Source of the DNA: Mactromeris polynyma
Lineage: Eukaryota; Mollusca; Bivalvia; Venerida; Mactridae
Length of the DNA: 64,000 bases
NCBI GenBank assembly: GCA_032209605.1
Contig: JASFXZ010000001.1
Coordinates: 22,696,619-22,760,618 of the forward strand
Direction of reading: 5' to 3'
The notes beneath the pieces were generated by a model that was not told the origin of the DNA, did not search any database, and was given only the letters and a program-made list of their open reading frames with translations. The translations under genes and the position numbers were made by a program. Shown piece after piece: positions 38,707 through 49,794 of this stretch; position 1 is the stretch's first letter; each line of letters opens with the position of its first letter.

Positions 38707-39076
38707 GCCGTGCAGAACTGAGACGCTGTAACAAAACTACGTAAAACATCAATACAATGGATGCAACAAATGCATACAAACATAATTCTCTCCCTTCATA
38801 TAAATGTCACATTCTGACCATGGTGATATTACGCAGATTCATCAATTGTCCACATTAATCCGTCGGCGTCGCTAAATTGTTGACACTAAGACTTTCAATA
38901 GGCTTCGTCTGGATTATGTCTAGGAATATTGCAAGCCTCCGTTAACAGCCATCTTGTTATGTAATGGATTCAAAGCGACAGTTGGTGGTAATTTTGGAAT
39001 TTGGACGCGGTCATTCATAATTATTGAAATTTGTTTGTAGGATAATTCGGTTGATTGTTATACGTCTGTTACGAAC

Positions 39077-39250
39077 GAGAAAATAACACAGAAATTACTG
39101 CAAGGAATAGTCAAAAACTGAGTAAGGGCTGATTTCGGTGGATCGACCAAATTATCACTGACAAATAAAATAATAATGATGGTATTGTTTTAAAAACTAG
39201 AATCAGGAACATACTTCTTGGTGTTTGTCTTTACTACTTGTTTTAGTTAT
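39077..39250. repeat. Duplicated segment, copy 1 (copy 2 at 39853-40049)
   Basis: GAAATTACTGCAAGGAATAG, CAAAAACTGAGTAAGGG, AGAATCAGGAACATAC and TTTGTCTTTACT..GTTTTAGTTATAC occur in the same order in both copies. Copy 2 has an extra ~15 bp near its end. A SINE follows copy 1. Confidence 0.85.
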
Positions 39251-39258
39251 ACACCGTC

Positions 39259-39515
39259 TACCGTGGCCGAGTGATTAAGGCATCCGCCTTGGGAGCCGGA
39301 GGTCGAAGGTTCAAATCACGGTAGAGGTCGTTCTGATATGGCCGGTTGGTGAGTCGCCAGCTAGTTAAATAATGGTTACCGTGCGCTAACCTGGCATTAA
39401 GGGATATGAATCGGGAAGTAAATGTGCATAGGAAGTAGGTGTCGCATAAGTCAGAAATGGCTGGCCCTTAAAATAGGGGTGACACATAATAACTGACTTT
39501 TATTAATAAATAAAC
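39259..39515 (+). mobile_element. tRNA-derived SINE (Ser/Leu-like head)
   Basis: It starts CTACCGTGGCCGAGTGATTA (type II A box), continues with AGGTCGAAGGTTCAAATCAC (B box) and a non-tRNA body, and ends in an A/T-rich tail near 39515. It follows directly after one copy of a ~180-bp duplicated segment. Confidence 0.75.
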
Positions 39516-39852
39516 TCTTTACTTTTTCGGTGCAGCCGTACTAACATGGCTTTGCTATTTGCATAATCAGTGTTGTGTAAACCAATCAAATCTTACGTTA
39601 ACCACTAAACCAACTTCTCTTCAGCCGAACAACATTTGTAACATTGACGCGGATTGGTTATCTTTTCGATAGGGGGTACGATACCTTACCGAAATCTACT
39701 GAATTTCGTTGAATTTACCGAAATCCATTTTGGATCTGGAGTGACCAGCAATCGTAACATCTCGGCATTTTATGTTGCATAACAAATCTATACCTTCATA
39801 TTGCGCCGACAATCTTTTTTTCAAGATACGAGTATGTCTTGTGTCTTTTTAA

Positions 39853-40049
39853 CGATCGAGAAAATGACAATGGAATTACTGCAAGGAAGAGTAAAAAACT
39901 GAGTAAGGGTCCATTTCGGCTTATCCACCAAAATATCGCAAACAAACATTATAATAAGCATGGTCTTAGTTAAAAAAACAAGAATCAGGAACATACGTTT
40001 GCGGACTATGGTCATTGAGTTTGTCTTTACTGCGTGGTTTAGTTATACA
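39853..40049. repeat. Duplicated segment, copy 2
   Basis: Matches 39077-39250 in direct orientation about 780 bp away (GGAATTACTGCAAGGAAGAG; ACAAGAATCAGGAACATACG). Copies have diverged by scattered substitutions. Confidence 0.85.
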
Positions 40050-40099
40050 ATAGTTAGCCTGGGTTGACGGAGCGGGTTTTAATGAATGTTTTGCGATTA

Positions 40100-40252
40100 G
40101 GAACGTGAACAATGGATCGAAAATGATGAACAATGGATCGAAAATGATGAACAATGGATCGAAAATGATGAACAATGGATCGAAAATGATGAACAATGGA
40201 TCGAAAATGATGAACAATGGATCGAAAATGATGAACAATGGATCGAAAATGA
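40100..40252. repeat. 21-bp tandem repeat, seven copies
   Basis: AACAATGGATCGAAAATGAT repeats almost perfectly. With a period divisible by 3, heptapeptide-repeat frames appear on both strands and are not taken as genes. Confidence 0.94.
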
Positions 40253-41582
40253 TATATCCCGAAAAAGCCAACAACAATAAGTCGCTGTCAATCTCGATGG
40301 ATATGTCTGAGTAACGCAAAGATATTGTTCTCAAGAATGACCTAAATGTATCAGGTTAGTTTCCATTCTGACAAATTAGTTCATAATAACAATATATGAG
40401 ATTTCCGGTATTTACGTCAATACAAGAGCGTTTGAGAAGTATTATCGAAATAATTGTGCTATTTCCTGAGTTATATACCATATGTGCCAATATGTATGGC
40501 TGATGGTCCAAAAGGCTAATTCAACACGGGATATGATACTTAAATAATGACAGAATGCTTTACGGGGTTTGGTCATGCGAGATTGCGAGTGACACATATA
40601 TATTTACTGATCAAAATAGCTAATCCGCTATTTTATACGCTGAGAATCTTCACTACATTGTGCCGCAGGTTTACAATAACTGTAATGTTTAATTTAGTCT
40701 TATTGATTTGAATCATAAATGTTATAGCTCGCTGCTATCAAAACCAACTGAAAATGTAGCTTTTTAGAAAATACGTGAACTTATTCTGCCGGGTTAGCTC
40801 TTTTGAACAGTAAATATACTAGTACATGAATTTGATAGTACTTTATTTCACTTTCTGTCTGTATTGTAGATCGTCATGCAACGTGATATATCAAAGAACG
40901 CTAGCAATCAATGTTTTATGTGAAAATTCCTCATTTCTGTTATTCCATAACACGATCAGCCTCTGGAGTATGAAAGATGTAATATCACGGTGTGTTGTAT
41001 GGTATGGTAGTATTTCATCACGTATTTCATTGTTTATGTTAGATGTTTAATGTTATACTAAATCACGACAATGAAGCTCAGACCCAGTGTGGCTTTCCCT
41101 CAGACCTCTCCAGCCAATACCATCTTGCCATGTTGTCGGTTCAGTAGATTGGTATAATATATCACAATGTATAGGATACGAACACGCAAAAATGTGTTTT
41201 AAAGAGTTTCAGAAAACGTGATAAAACCCGTTATTGGGAGTTTAAAAATGCATTATTAGAAATTTATAACGAGTATACGACTTTGACACTCGTAACAACG
41301 CATTTTTTTCGTGTGTCCATGCCAATTTTAGCATTATTGCGATTGTTTGCGTGATTATACATTTTGGCGTAATTACGAGTTTTTAATATGGTTTTCTTTA
41401 TCAGTGGCCGTAACAGGTCTTCGTATGAATCAAACTTGTTTGAAGCACTTCATGATAGAATCTTTAAATGAGATGAACATGATAGAATCTTTAAATGAGA
41501 TGAAGACTTATTGCATTGCTAAATGGCCCCTTAACCCTTTCCTTAGGTCACTGTGTTCAATTGTATAGTACCTGTTAGCCAG
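40253..41582. other. No gene recognised
   Basis: Short frames only. Contains the 27-bp duplication listed separately. Confidence 0.55.
41451..41504. repeat. 27-bp direct duplication
   Basis: ATGATAGAATCTTTAAATGA then GATGAA(C/G) occurs twice in tandem. It produces a repeated peptide in a short chance frame. Confidence 0.85.
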
Positions 41583-41860
41583 GGGCCGCCGTAGTCGGAT
41601 GGTTATAGTTGCCGACTTCAAATCACTTGCCCCTTACCGCTGCGTGTTAAAATCCTACCCAGGTTATTCAATTCGTGAGAAAACCACCTTACTAGCTTAA
41701 GGATGTTCGGTCGTTTTACCCAGGTGTACGCCTATAGGGTCTTCCTTCATCCTGATAGTTGGAGTACTCACTACTTGAACCTAGCTGTTGACGTGTCTTA
41801 AACGCCCTTTCAAAATCATGTTTGTCAGGTTATGGTACTGCATTTTAACCGAGCCACAAA
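41583..41860 (+). mobile_element. Degenerate tRNA-derived SINE
   Basis: GGGGCCGCCGTAGTCGGATG resembles a mutated A box region and TTAAAATCCTACCCAGG a mutated B box. The downstream GAGAAAACCACC and CTGTTGACGTGTCTTAAA resemble bodies of molluscan SINEs. It is an old copy. Confidence 0.6.
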
Positions 41861-42176
41861 TGGCGCCGTGTATAGGTAATGTAAGTCATGTTAAACATTT
41901 TGACGCATACGGTTTGTTTACACAAAGAAACGAATGGTTTAGTTTTCTAGTGAAATAATTTATTATATAGAAATACAAATATATACAGACAATCAAACGA
42001 GCAAAGACAATAAGCTACATGTATTTACGAACAAAAAAATGGTCATACGTAAAAAAGTGCCTGTGTACGGTTACTTTAACCATATGATTTGAGTTTGGTA
42101 CGTTGATCGAATTTTGTGTATTTAGAACAATATGGAAATAAGAGACAAACTTGAATGTTTGCAATGCGTTTCGATA

Positions 42177-42364
42177 CAGTCAAACCTGTGTTAAAGACCA
42201 CCTGCGAACAAAGACCACTATTGCAAAACCTGTCTGCAAAGACCACCAATTTTATCTCCCATCAGACTATTTTCAATGATATTTAATCTGTTAATAGAGA
42301 CCACCTGTAAAAAAGACCACATTTTGCTGTTCCCATGGGTGGTCTTTACAGACAGGTTTGACTG
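42177..42364. mobile_element. TA-flanked MITE, CAGTCAAACCTGT family
   Basis: CAGTCAAACCTGTGTTAAAG and, at the other end, GACAGGTTTGACTG are terminal inverted repeats with TA on both sides (42175-42176; 42365-42366). The interior repeats AAAGACCACC on both strands. A near-identical copy in reverse orientation is at 54039-54227. Confidence 0.88.
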
Positions 42365-42881
42365 TATGTATATTTAAGATCATAAGGCTTTATAAAACGG
42401 AAAAGTCAAAGGTTTTCAACTCAGCCAATTTCTACGGATCGTCGGGTACCAAATTCAGACATCTTTTTAAGTATTGCCCTAATTAATTACAATACGAATG
42501 AACAATGAAACTATTGAAACAAAAACGAGGTTAAAACGACATTCTCTCTCCGCAATCTCTCTGTCACAAATACGTTATCCTAACTAATGGTTTCTTTTTG
42601 GAAATTTAATTAAAGTATGTTAGGCCACAAGTTTCAACAAAAAAGCGTCAACATACCAATATGTTGCGAGGTAATTCATTTAATGTTCATGTACTGTAGC
42701 ACTTTCTTACGGAGCTTTTTACACTTTAAGAGATTTATCCTTTAAGACTGAGATATTGTTTTCATTGGAGAATTCAATTCTAGAAGATGAGGGATTAAGT
42801 TGGTATATTCTCTAGAATCACAAGATAATAATGAACTCCAGACACAGATTCCAGGGAAACATTAGCTCACAAAAAGATATA

Positions 42882-43052
42882 CAGTCGGACCTCGCTAATT
42901 CGAATTCATCGAGTCCGGAATTTTATTTGGAAATATACATGGTTTCGAATAGCCCATTTCATTGCATACAACGATATATCGGGACCTGATATATATTTCG
43001 GATGATACCATGTATTCGGATAAAAGGTGGTCGAATAAACAAGGTACGACTG
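42882..43052. mobile_element. Pogo/Tigger-like MITE, 171 bp
   Basis: It starts CAGTCGGACCTCGCTAATTC and ends AAGGTACGACTG, with TA on both sides. The left end matches the general CAGT-GACCTCG-TTCG pattern of pogo/Tigger termini. The interior carries TTCGAATAGCCC and ATTCGGATAA words. Confidence 0.75.
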
Positions 43053-43386
43053 TATTTGCTTGTGGTACTCATTCGAACAAGTTTTGGGGGGCTGGTTAAG
43101 GTAGAATCGTTTTTTTAAGATTGCATCGAGTTTTATGTTTTCCTATACACGAGAAAAAAATCTGTAAAAAAATATTATAACGAATTAATGCTGGTCAAAT
43201 GGTGAGTTCGGTGTGAGGCAAACGAATTGTTCGTTAATGATGATCAAATGTGTTGAGCGTGATATTTCTTGTAAAATATTGTAAACAAAAATGTGATGAA
43301 GACTTCATACATAATAAATATTCCCACAAATGATATATAACTGACATGATATTTATACTGTTTAATCGGGGTTTACACAGTTTTTC

Positions 43387-43610
43387 ATTTACATACGGTG
43401 GTTAGTTGACCTAACCGGTATTCCTGGAATTAATTTAACATGTTCTAACATGTCATTTCGCAAGAAATCAATATCATGAATCAGCGGTTGTAGACAAATG
43501 ACCGTAGCCCAATGCCACGTATCACCCGCCCGGTCCGAGAATCGAACCCGAACCTCTCGGGTGACAGGCCAACACACTAACCACTATCCAGTAAGCGAAC
43601 CGAGCGAGCT
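43387..43610 (-). mobile_element. tRNA-Asp-derived SINE
   Basis: On the minus strand GATAGTGGTTAGTGTG, CCTGTCACCC (anticodon GTC, as in tRNA-Asp) and GGGTTCGATTCTCGG appear in order, followed by a non-tRNA body ending near 43387 with CTAACCACCG-like sequence. The acceptor stem is degenerate. Confidence 0.75.
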
Positions 43611-44494
43611 GATATTTCTAACGTGCAGCAAACACAATTTGACTCAAGTTTGATTTGCTTAGTTTGGCTAAAGCTGAAATAATATTTTCAAAATCTAATA
43701 TAACAATAATAAAGCAAATTCTGAGGAAACTATTCGGAAAGATGAGAAACCAATATTTACAACATTAAAAGCATGTTTAACTTGACAAACAAGAAAAGAA
43801 TCTGAGTTTAACAGTTATGTTCACTCGGTTGTCATTTATAATATGTACTTATATATTTCGTTCAATATACAATAAAACACTTAAAGTTCCATTACGAACA
43901 ATGATTATATTACCACTAATGTACATTAAAACCTCACTTCAAGATCTTATTATTGAAATAAGACCAACTCAAAACTAAATCCACTTTAAATACCGTATTT
44001 ACATGGAATAGTTTACAAATTTTCAAGCTCGATTATCAGGCAATCTCACTACAAAAATCGATCATCTTCAGTATGGTTTTATTATTGATGTATCACTGTA
44101 AAAAGTTTGGTATTACAATAAAACCTATCTTTCGTAAAATAATTCGCACTAAATGGCTTTCGGCATTGAAACAAATCAAAGGCCCTGACAACCATGATTC
44201 ACCATTAAGTTTACAATAAAAACAAGGGAACTAACTATGTTATTCCTCAACCTTAGTAATTAAGAGTTAGCTCCCTTGATCGATTGTTCAGATCATATAA
44301 AGCGCAAACATTAACTGAACCACTCAAAAGAATCAACTATGTCTTTGATAGATAGAAATAACACTTCACATATACTAAAATAAATATTTTGTTAACGATG
44401 TTGCACAGGAAGTGCATATGTTAACAACAGCTGAAATATGTACTTGATAGATAAAGTAAAGATACACAATCGTTATTTGAAGAATAATACTTTA
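43611..44494. other. No gene recognised; small inverted repeat and MITE scrap
   Basis: A CAGTAAAACCTC-like scrap lies at about 43923-44005. AAGGGAACTAACT (about 44225) pairs with AGTTAGCTCCCTT (about 44264), a short foldback. Confidence 0.5.
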
Positions 44495-45183
44495 AGGTTC
44501 AGTCACACCAAACTAGTTCTCAAAACGTCCGAACCCGTCCTATAAAATCGTAAAACGGGTTGTGGTCTGGCTAGAACGTAAAGCTTTGGCCGGACAATGT
44601 CTATAATGCGACCCTAGTTAGTTCATAAACAGTTCTCGATACGTCCATCTCGTCTTTATCCCGTTTGCAGTCCGTTTATATCAAGTTCAGATCAGGTTAA
44701 AATTGCCCGGTCACCTTATGGGGACACCGTTTCCAAGCAGTCCAAGCCCGTCTGTAGTCAGTTTAAACCCGTTCGTAACTAGTTCTACTTCGTTCCTTAT
44801 ACGTCGAAATCCGTTCTAACTAGTTCGTAACTCGATCACCTCGTTCACAGACAGTTTTACTTGTTTTGACCACGTCCTCATCTCGTCCCTAGTGCGTTCA
44901 GAACGTAATTGCAATCACTTCCTGGCCTGACGGCTATAAAACCCAGCTCGTTTCTGCTAGTCCTCATTATCGTTCGCCGCTTCAGGCTGTAAAGATCATG
45001 TCCACAACAGTTGTGACAAGCATCGTGACCATCGTTGTGATCATTGCATCATTGTGACCATCATGGAAGAGAGGAGCCAGACAGACGGGGTATGTTAAAG
45101 CAGCCACTACCCAAAGATCCCCAAGCTCCTGCTCAACTGAAGCCCGGCCTGGTCACCCCAAGTTACTGAGCCTCCTGAGCCTG

Positions 45184-45411
45184 TCACTGAGTCTGGAAGA
45201 AAATAGAATGAGGGTGTTTTATCCCCTTCACCCTCTGATGACTCTGCCTCAAAGTCAGAATGATGATGATGCGTTCAAGAAGTTCGTCAAACATGGGTGG
45301 GGTGATTCTCATTCTCATATTGAAGTCAGGAACAGATGTAAACTGTAGAAATAATGTGCTCAAATGATGAACCAGTTTTTTTTTGTATTTGCGTTTATTT
45401 ATCGTCGCCAC
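45184..45411 (-). pseudogene. Possible Harbinger transposase N-terminal remnant
   Basis: A 75-codon minus-strand frame contains YKKKLVHHL and then MRMRITPPMFDELLERI. PIF/Harbinger transposases carry a similar F-x-x-x-x-R-M-x-P-x-x-F-D-E-L-L segment near the N-terminus. The rest of the domain, including any DDE residues, is absent. The location inside a TTA-flanked element supports the call; similarity was judged by eye. Confidence 0.5.
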
Positions 45412-45602
45412 CGGTTTCCCATATTGGCGACGCCTCCAGAAGAATGTTAGTCATATTAGATTTTTGGAGGATAGTGCATGATACAGAAGATGCCCCAGTT
45501 CCAGAAGCACCCCTGGTTCTTTTACGTGCTCGATGTAAAGCATCATACACGGGACCTCGGTTTTTTAAAGTCTCGTCCGAAAGACTGTTAGTACGGTCAG
45601 TG

Positions 45603-45672
45603 ATGGAGCGGGGAATCGAACCAGCGATCCCTGGATTACAAGTCCAGCGTTTTACCACTGGACCACGGATCC
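45603..45672 (-). repeat. tRNA-like segment (Thr-TGT-like) inside the Harbinger element
   Basis: On the minus strand, GTGGTCCAGTGGTAAAACGC (A box), an anticodon loop CTTGTAA flanked by CTGGA/TCCAG, and GGTTCGATTCC (B box) are present. The 5' and 3' acceptor strands do not pair, so a working tRNA gene is unlikely. It is probably a SINE head or an acquired pol III promoter. Confidence 0.6.
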
Positions 45673-46304
45673 GCTACATGAACCAGTGAGAAAACGGCCC
45701 CTATTTATACCATACCTTGTCTGATTGTACTGCAGACGGGGTTGACGTTTTAAGAACTGCGTAATAACGCAATAAGCGTACTGAAAACGAGTAGAGCGTA
45801 CTGAGAACCTACTGAGAACTTTTAGAACTGTGTAGAAACGTGTTGCAAACTTGTTCGGAACTTGTTATTTTGTTTGATCGTATTTAGACGGAATAACGAC
45901 GGACGTAATGCGGTCGAGTTTGGTCTGTCTGTGAACGGGATGAACGTGCTACAAACGGACCCGGTCTGTGTGCACACGTACTGCCAATTGACGCCCGACC
46001 GCACCACGTCATAGCACGTCCCTAGTACGACCCAAGTACGGCAATTCCGTTCGTAGTACGTCCATCTCGTTTAAAGTACGTTGTCACTCCGTCTAATTGC
46101 AGGACGGGATGGTCGCCCGAAACTTTTGAGCAGGCTCAAAGTTCTGGAACACGATTCCCGATCAAACCTGTACGAGCCCGTCCATAAAGTTCGTAAACAG
46201 ACCGTAAAAAGTTGCTTCCAAGTCCAATCCGTTTGCACACAGTTTAAGCCCGTTCGGCTACATTTTCAGAACGTAGTGAGAACGAGTTGGGTGTCATGGG
46301 GCTT

Positions 46305-48684
46305 TTACGGCCTTTCAACTGATAGATAGTTCCCACATTGACAATATTTATTTTCCTTGTTCTGATGAGTCAGCCATATTAATAGGTTTTCCTTAAAGTT
46401 TATAGGGAATATAATGTAACCCGTTTACAAAGGACATTATTTGAGAAATACTCGTAATATATATGTGCACAATGTATCTACCTCTATTGGAAAGTGTTAT
46501 ATAAAATATATATTATTGTTTTAGCCGTTCTTAGTTTCAATGTGATAAAGTGATCATAAGAAAAAGGAAATCACAGAAACAATATTATGTTGATTTATCA
46601 CGGTTTGAAAAGATTTTATATGTCCGTGATAATTCAATTATTAAAATAATTCAATAATAATTATATTCCACCGTGACAAGAACGGATCTACATCATATAA
46701 AATGATTTATATAATATTCAAAACCAGCCAATTACAACCGGCAATCAATTTAACCCATTGATAGTTACAACAACAACAACAACATAGCAGACGAGAATAA
46801 TGAAAAAATCGAGATATTTTTAGTACAGTACTAACTTTAACAAAGAATGGAAGCAATAAGCAATTAATTATTTAAAACTATAAAAACGCCATGATATTTT
46901 TCATTTAATCAAGAAAACAGACATAACTGCTAAAATGTTTCCACTTATTGGAAATTATGATTTATTAGCCCCTAAACTTTTGGAAATGGATTTGTACTCT
47001 ATGTTCTATGTAATGATAGGTAACACTTTAAAATCAAATTGGAAGCAAGAAGATGTTTAGTTAGAATATATAGTTTTACACTAATGAAAGAGAATAAATT
47101 GAAGAATATTGTCATAACTGCTAAAATATTCTAGTATTAAGATAAAGTGTTTAAATTTACGTATGAACATAATTTCCTTCTATAATCTATTGATCAAAAC
47201 TGGTAGAGCTGGGAACTCGATATCGAATTTCGGGTCATTTTCAAGGGAGACAATTCACTGCGATTAGCCAGCTAAAAGGCACGGAAAGCTGCGTATGGAT
47301 GCTAAAATAATCAGATATAAAAAGATAACTTTCTCATTAATATGCTCATGCATGCAGTTGGCTCAGAAAGTTGAAGAAAAGGTGAATGTCACATACAAAT
47401 TATCTTAGTATTTTCTCAATTATCATATATTTTGCAAGAACTCCTAAAAGTGCTTATCAGTTTTGCCTATCAAAATGGCTGATGACAAAGAACAAGGGAG
47501 GTAAATATTGTAATTGTGGGAACTATCTATAGATGTGCAGATAATCACGCTCATTCGTTCATACTGAGAACCACGTATTGCATGTTGTATCAATTAACAA
47601 ACAAACTAAATACCGAATATTTTCAAAGCAACTGCAACATTCACATGTGAATTGTTCGTGTTTTTCTATAGAAATTACACATTTTTATATTGTATCTTCC
47701 AAATTTAATTGCGTTTCATTCTGCTTAAAATTAAATTGCCCTTTAATAGTTTTCATGTTTATAGAATTTGTTTAATTCATACATCAGATAAAAAAACGAA
47801 CAATCCAAGAAAATTATAAGAACTTTTTGTTCAGCTATTTTGAGCACAGAATTTTGCAGGATAGCATGTTGGTAGTCATGCCTTCAATCTGGAAAAAATA
47901 TGTTGCCAATTTGACTATCACCTTATAACAATTCTAAAACAACTGGCAATAACCGAATGCTTTTATGAATAATTATATATTGAGAACAAACATTGAATGT
48001 TCCCCCGAAAAGAATTATATCCAAGTTATCACGTGAATAAAACCGCAAGCTGGTCCAGAAATTAGCTTTTTTTTAACACTAATAACTTTCATTCCCATTC
48101 GACATTGGTTTGGAGCTCGTGAAGTTTTCGGTTCTAGAAACCTAACGATTCTGTTTGTTATGAACATCATAGTAACATATGAGAGCCTGTGTGAATGCTG
48201 ACTAGACGTTCGTGTGCTCTGTTCCTCGTGGTTTGCTGAAAATATAAAAATATTATTATGAATCATTAACAGTTAGCGCATATCTTTTTATGTTTGAAGT
48301 GTAATTTCGACTGCGGAAAGAGGTCATGTATGAATAGCGTTAGACTCTTTGTACATTTACTATAGAAGGGATAAAAGGAAGAACACGCGACAATCTCCTG
48401 TGATCACAACATTGACAGCTTCCTGGATAACTAACCAGTACTCTCAGTGAAGGAATAGTGGAATAAGAGATACATTCGAACTTATGACCCTCGCATTGGT
48501 AGTCAGGCGAATTATCCGTCATATAGTTCAAAGGTTTTGGAAAGATATCTGGTTGTTGACTTTTGAACAGTCTGCCACAAGATGTGAGGCCAAAAGTACT
48601 TTATCATTTAAATGCAAAGTTTAAAACCGCATTTTAAGCTCGTCTTAAATAACTGATTGTCCTCTTTTTTAACAGTTTAATAAC
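46305..48684. other. No gene recognised; CAA microsatellite at about 46768-46785
   Basis: Very AT-rich. A copy of the CTATAGAAGGGATAAA word of the GPCR gene B intron cluster lies near 48360. No domain-bearing frame. Confidence 0.55.
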
Positions 48685-48890
48685 TTTTTTTTTTTTTTTT
48701 TTTTTTTGTGAACATACATAATTACATGATACAATTGTACATAGCAAAGTTGTCAGTTATCTTATAATTGTATAATGTACAGAAAAGAATATACAACTTG
48801 TGTGAGTAGAAAATAAAAAAAATAAAAATTGAGCTTTTAACATTTTTATCGTCCATTCTGCCAAAAATAACAAAAATCATGCATGATATT

Positions 48891-49133
48891 TTAAGTAAGT
48901 GGTATGAAAAAATTCCATCTCAGGATAAAATTATCAAGTTTGTTTTGCATAGTTGCTATCATTTTTTCAATCTCGATGCGCCTGTACAGATATAGTTTAA
49001 AAGAGTCGATTTCCGGTATTTTTTTAGTGTATTTGCATTTATGGATGTAGTATTTTGCTAATATTAAAATGTAGTTTATAACGTTTTTATTTTCATCTTT
49101 ACTTGGGTTTTCAAGTCCAAAAGACACTTCCAT
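48891..49133 (-). pseudogene. LINE ORF2 fragment: basic C-terminus
   Basis: It reads ILILAKYYIHKCKYTKKIP then FKLYLYRRIEIEKMIA, the usual C-terminal signature of Tx1-like ORF2 proteins. It lies downstream of the frameshift near 49200. About 180 bp of AT-rich 3' UTR separate its stop from the poly-A tract. Confidence 0.75.
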
Positions 49134-49161
49134 ATAATTTAGGTTGCCTACTTGTAATCCT

Positions 49162-49749
49162 TTATTTGTGAGAAAATATTTTAATTCCGGTCCAAAACTG
49201 TTGAGTAATGTTGCATTCCCAGAACAAGTGTTTTTGAGATTCTATGTTCATAGAACAAAAATCACATAATCTTGTATTGGTAAGGTTACATCTGTAAAGG
49301 TAGCAGTTATTTGGAATTATTTTGGTTAAATATTTATATTGAAATTCTCGTAGTTTTGTATCAACAGTACATTTAACAGGGATAGTGAAAATATGTTTCC
49401 AATTTATTTCATTTTCTGCGAGTTCTTTGTTCCATTTTTCAGTTTGCTTGTTCTTTATTTGTTTAGATTTTAGCTGTAAATCATATATTACTTTATTCAG
49501 TTTCATTTTGTTTTTAATTTCATCAATAAGATGTTTGGTTTCAGGAATATTATTTTGATCTTCCCATAGTTGAGTGTTCCATTGTCTGTTAATTGCTGCT
49601 TTCAGAGTAAAATATTTTAAAAAATCGCCATTGTGGATACCATATTGTTGATGCATCTGTTCAAATGTAAGGAATTGTTTAGTTTGGGAGTCACAAATGT
49701 GTTCTATGTATATAATATTTTTTTCTATCCACGGTTTATAGAGAAACAT
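49162..49749 (-). pseudogene. LINE ORF2 fragment: post-RT region with zinc-finger-like motif
   Basis: This is in the same frame as the RT piece, separated by one TAA codon. It contains the tryptophan-rich segment and LCDFCSMNIESQKHLFWEC, a CxxC-H-C arrangement seen near the C-terminus of L1-type ORF2 proteins. A frameshift near 49200 ends it, and the C-terminus continues in another frame. Confidence 0.82.
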
Positions 49750-49794
49750 ATTGCCATTTGTTTGTTTTAAATTTGAGTTATTCCATATTATTTC

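Larger units (their letters stand above)
44495..46304. mobile_element. PIF/Harbinger-type DNA transposon derivative, 1.8 kb, TTA target duplication
   Basis: TTA flanks both ends (44492-44494 and 46305-46307), the TWA duplication of PIF/Harbinger elements. The ends are imperfect inverted repeats: the left GTCACACCAAACTAGTTCTC matches the complement of the right end, GACACCCAACTCGTTCTC, at most positions. The first and last 500-600 bp are filled with degenerate words around CGTCC, AGTTCGTA and CCCGTTC. A TATA-type sequence (GGCTATAAAACCC, near 44936) lies inside. A minus-strand transposase-like scrap and a tRNA-like segment occupy the middle. It is probably non-autonomous. Confidence 0.7.

Noticed and set aside
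40097..40334. Heptapeptide-repeat frames on both strands
   Set aside because: Artefact of a 21-bp tandem repeat.
43540..43610. Functional tRNA-Asp gene on the minus strand
   Set aside because: The A and B boxes and GTC anticodon are present, but the acceptor stem is degenerate and a SINE body follows.
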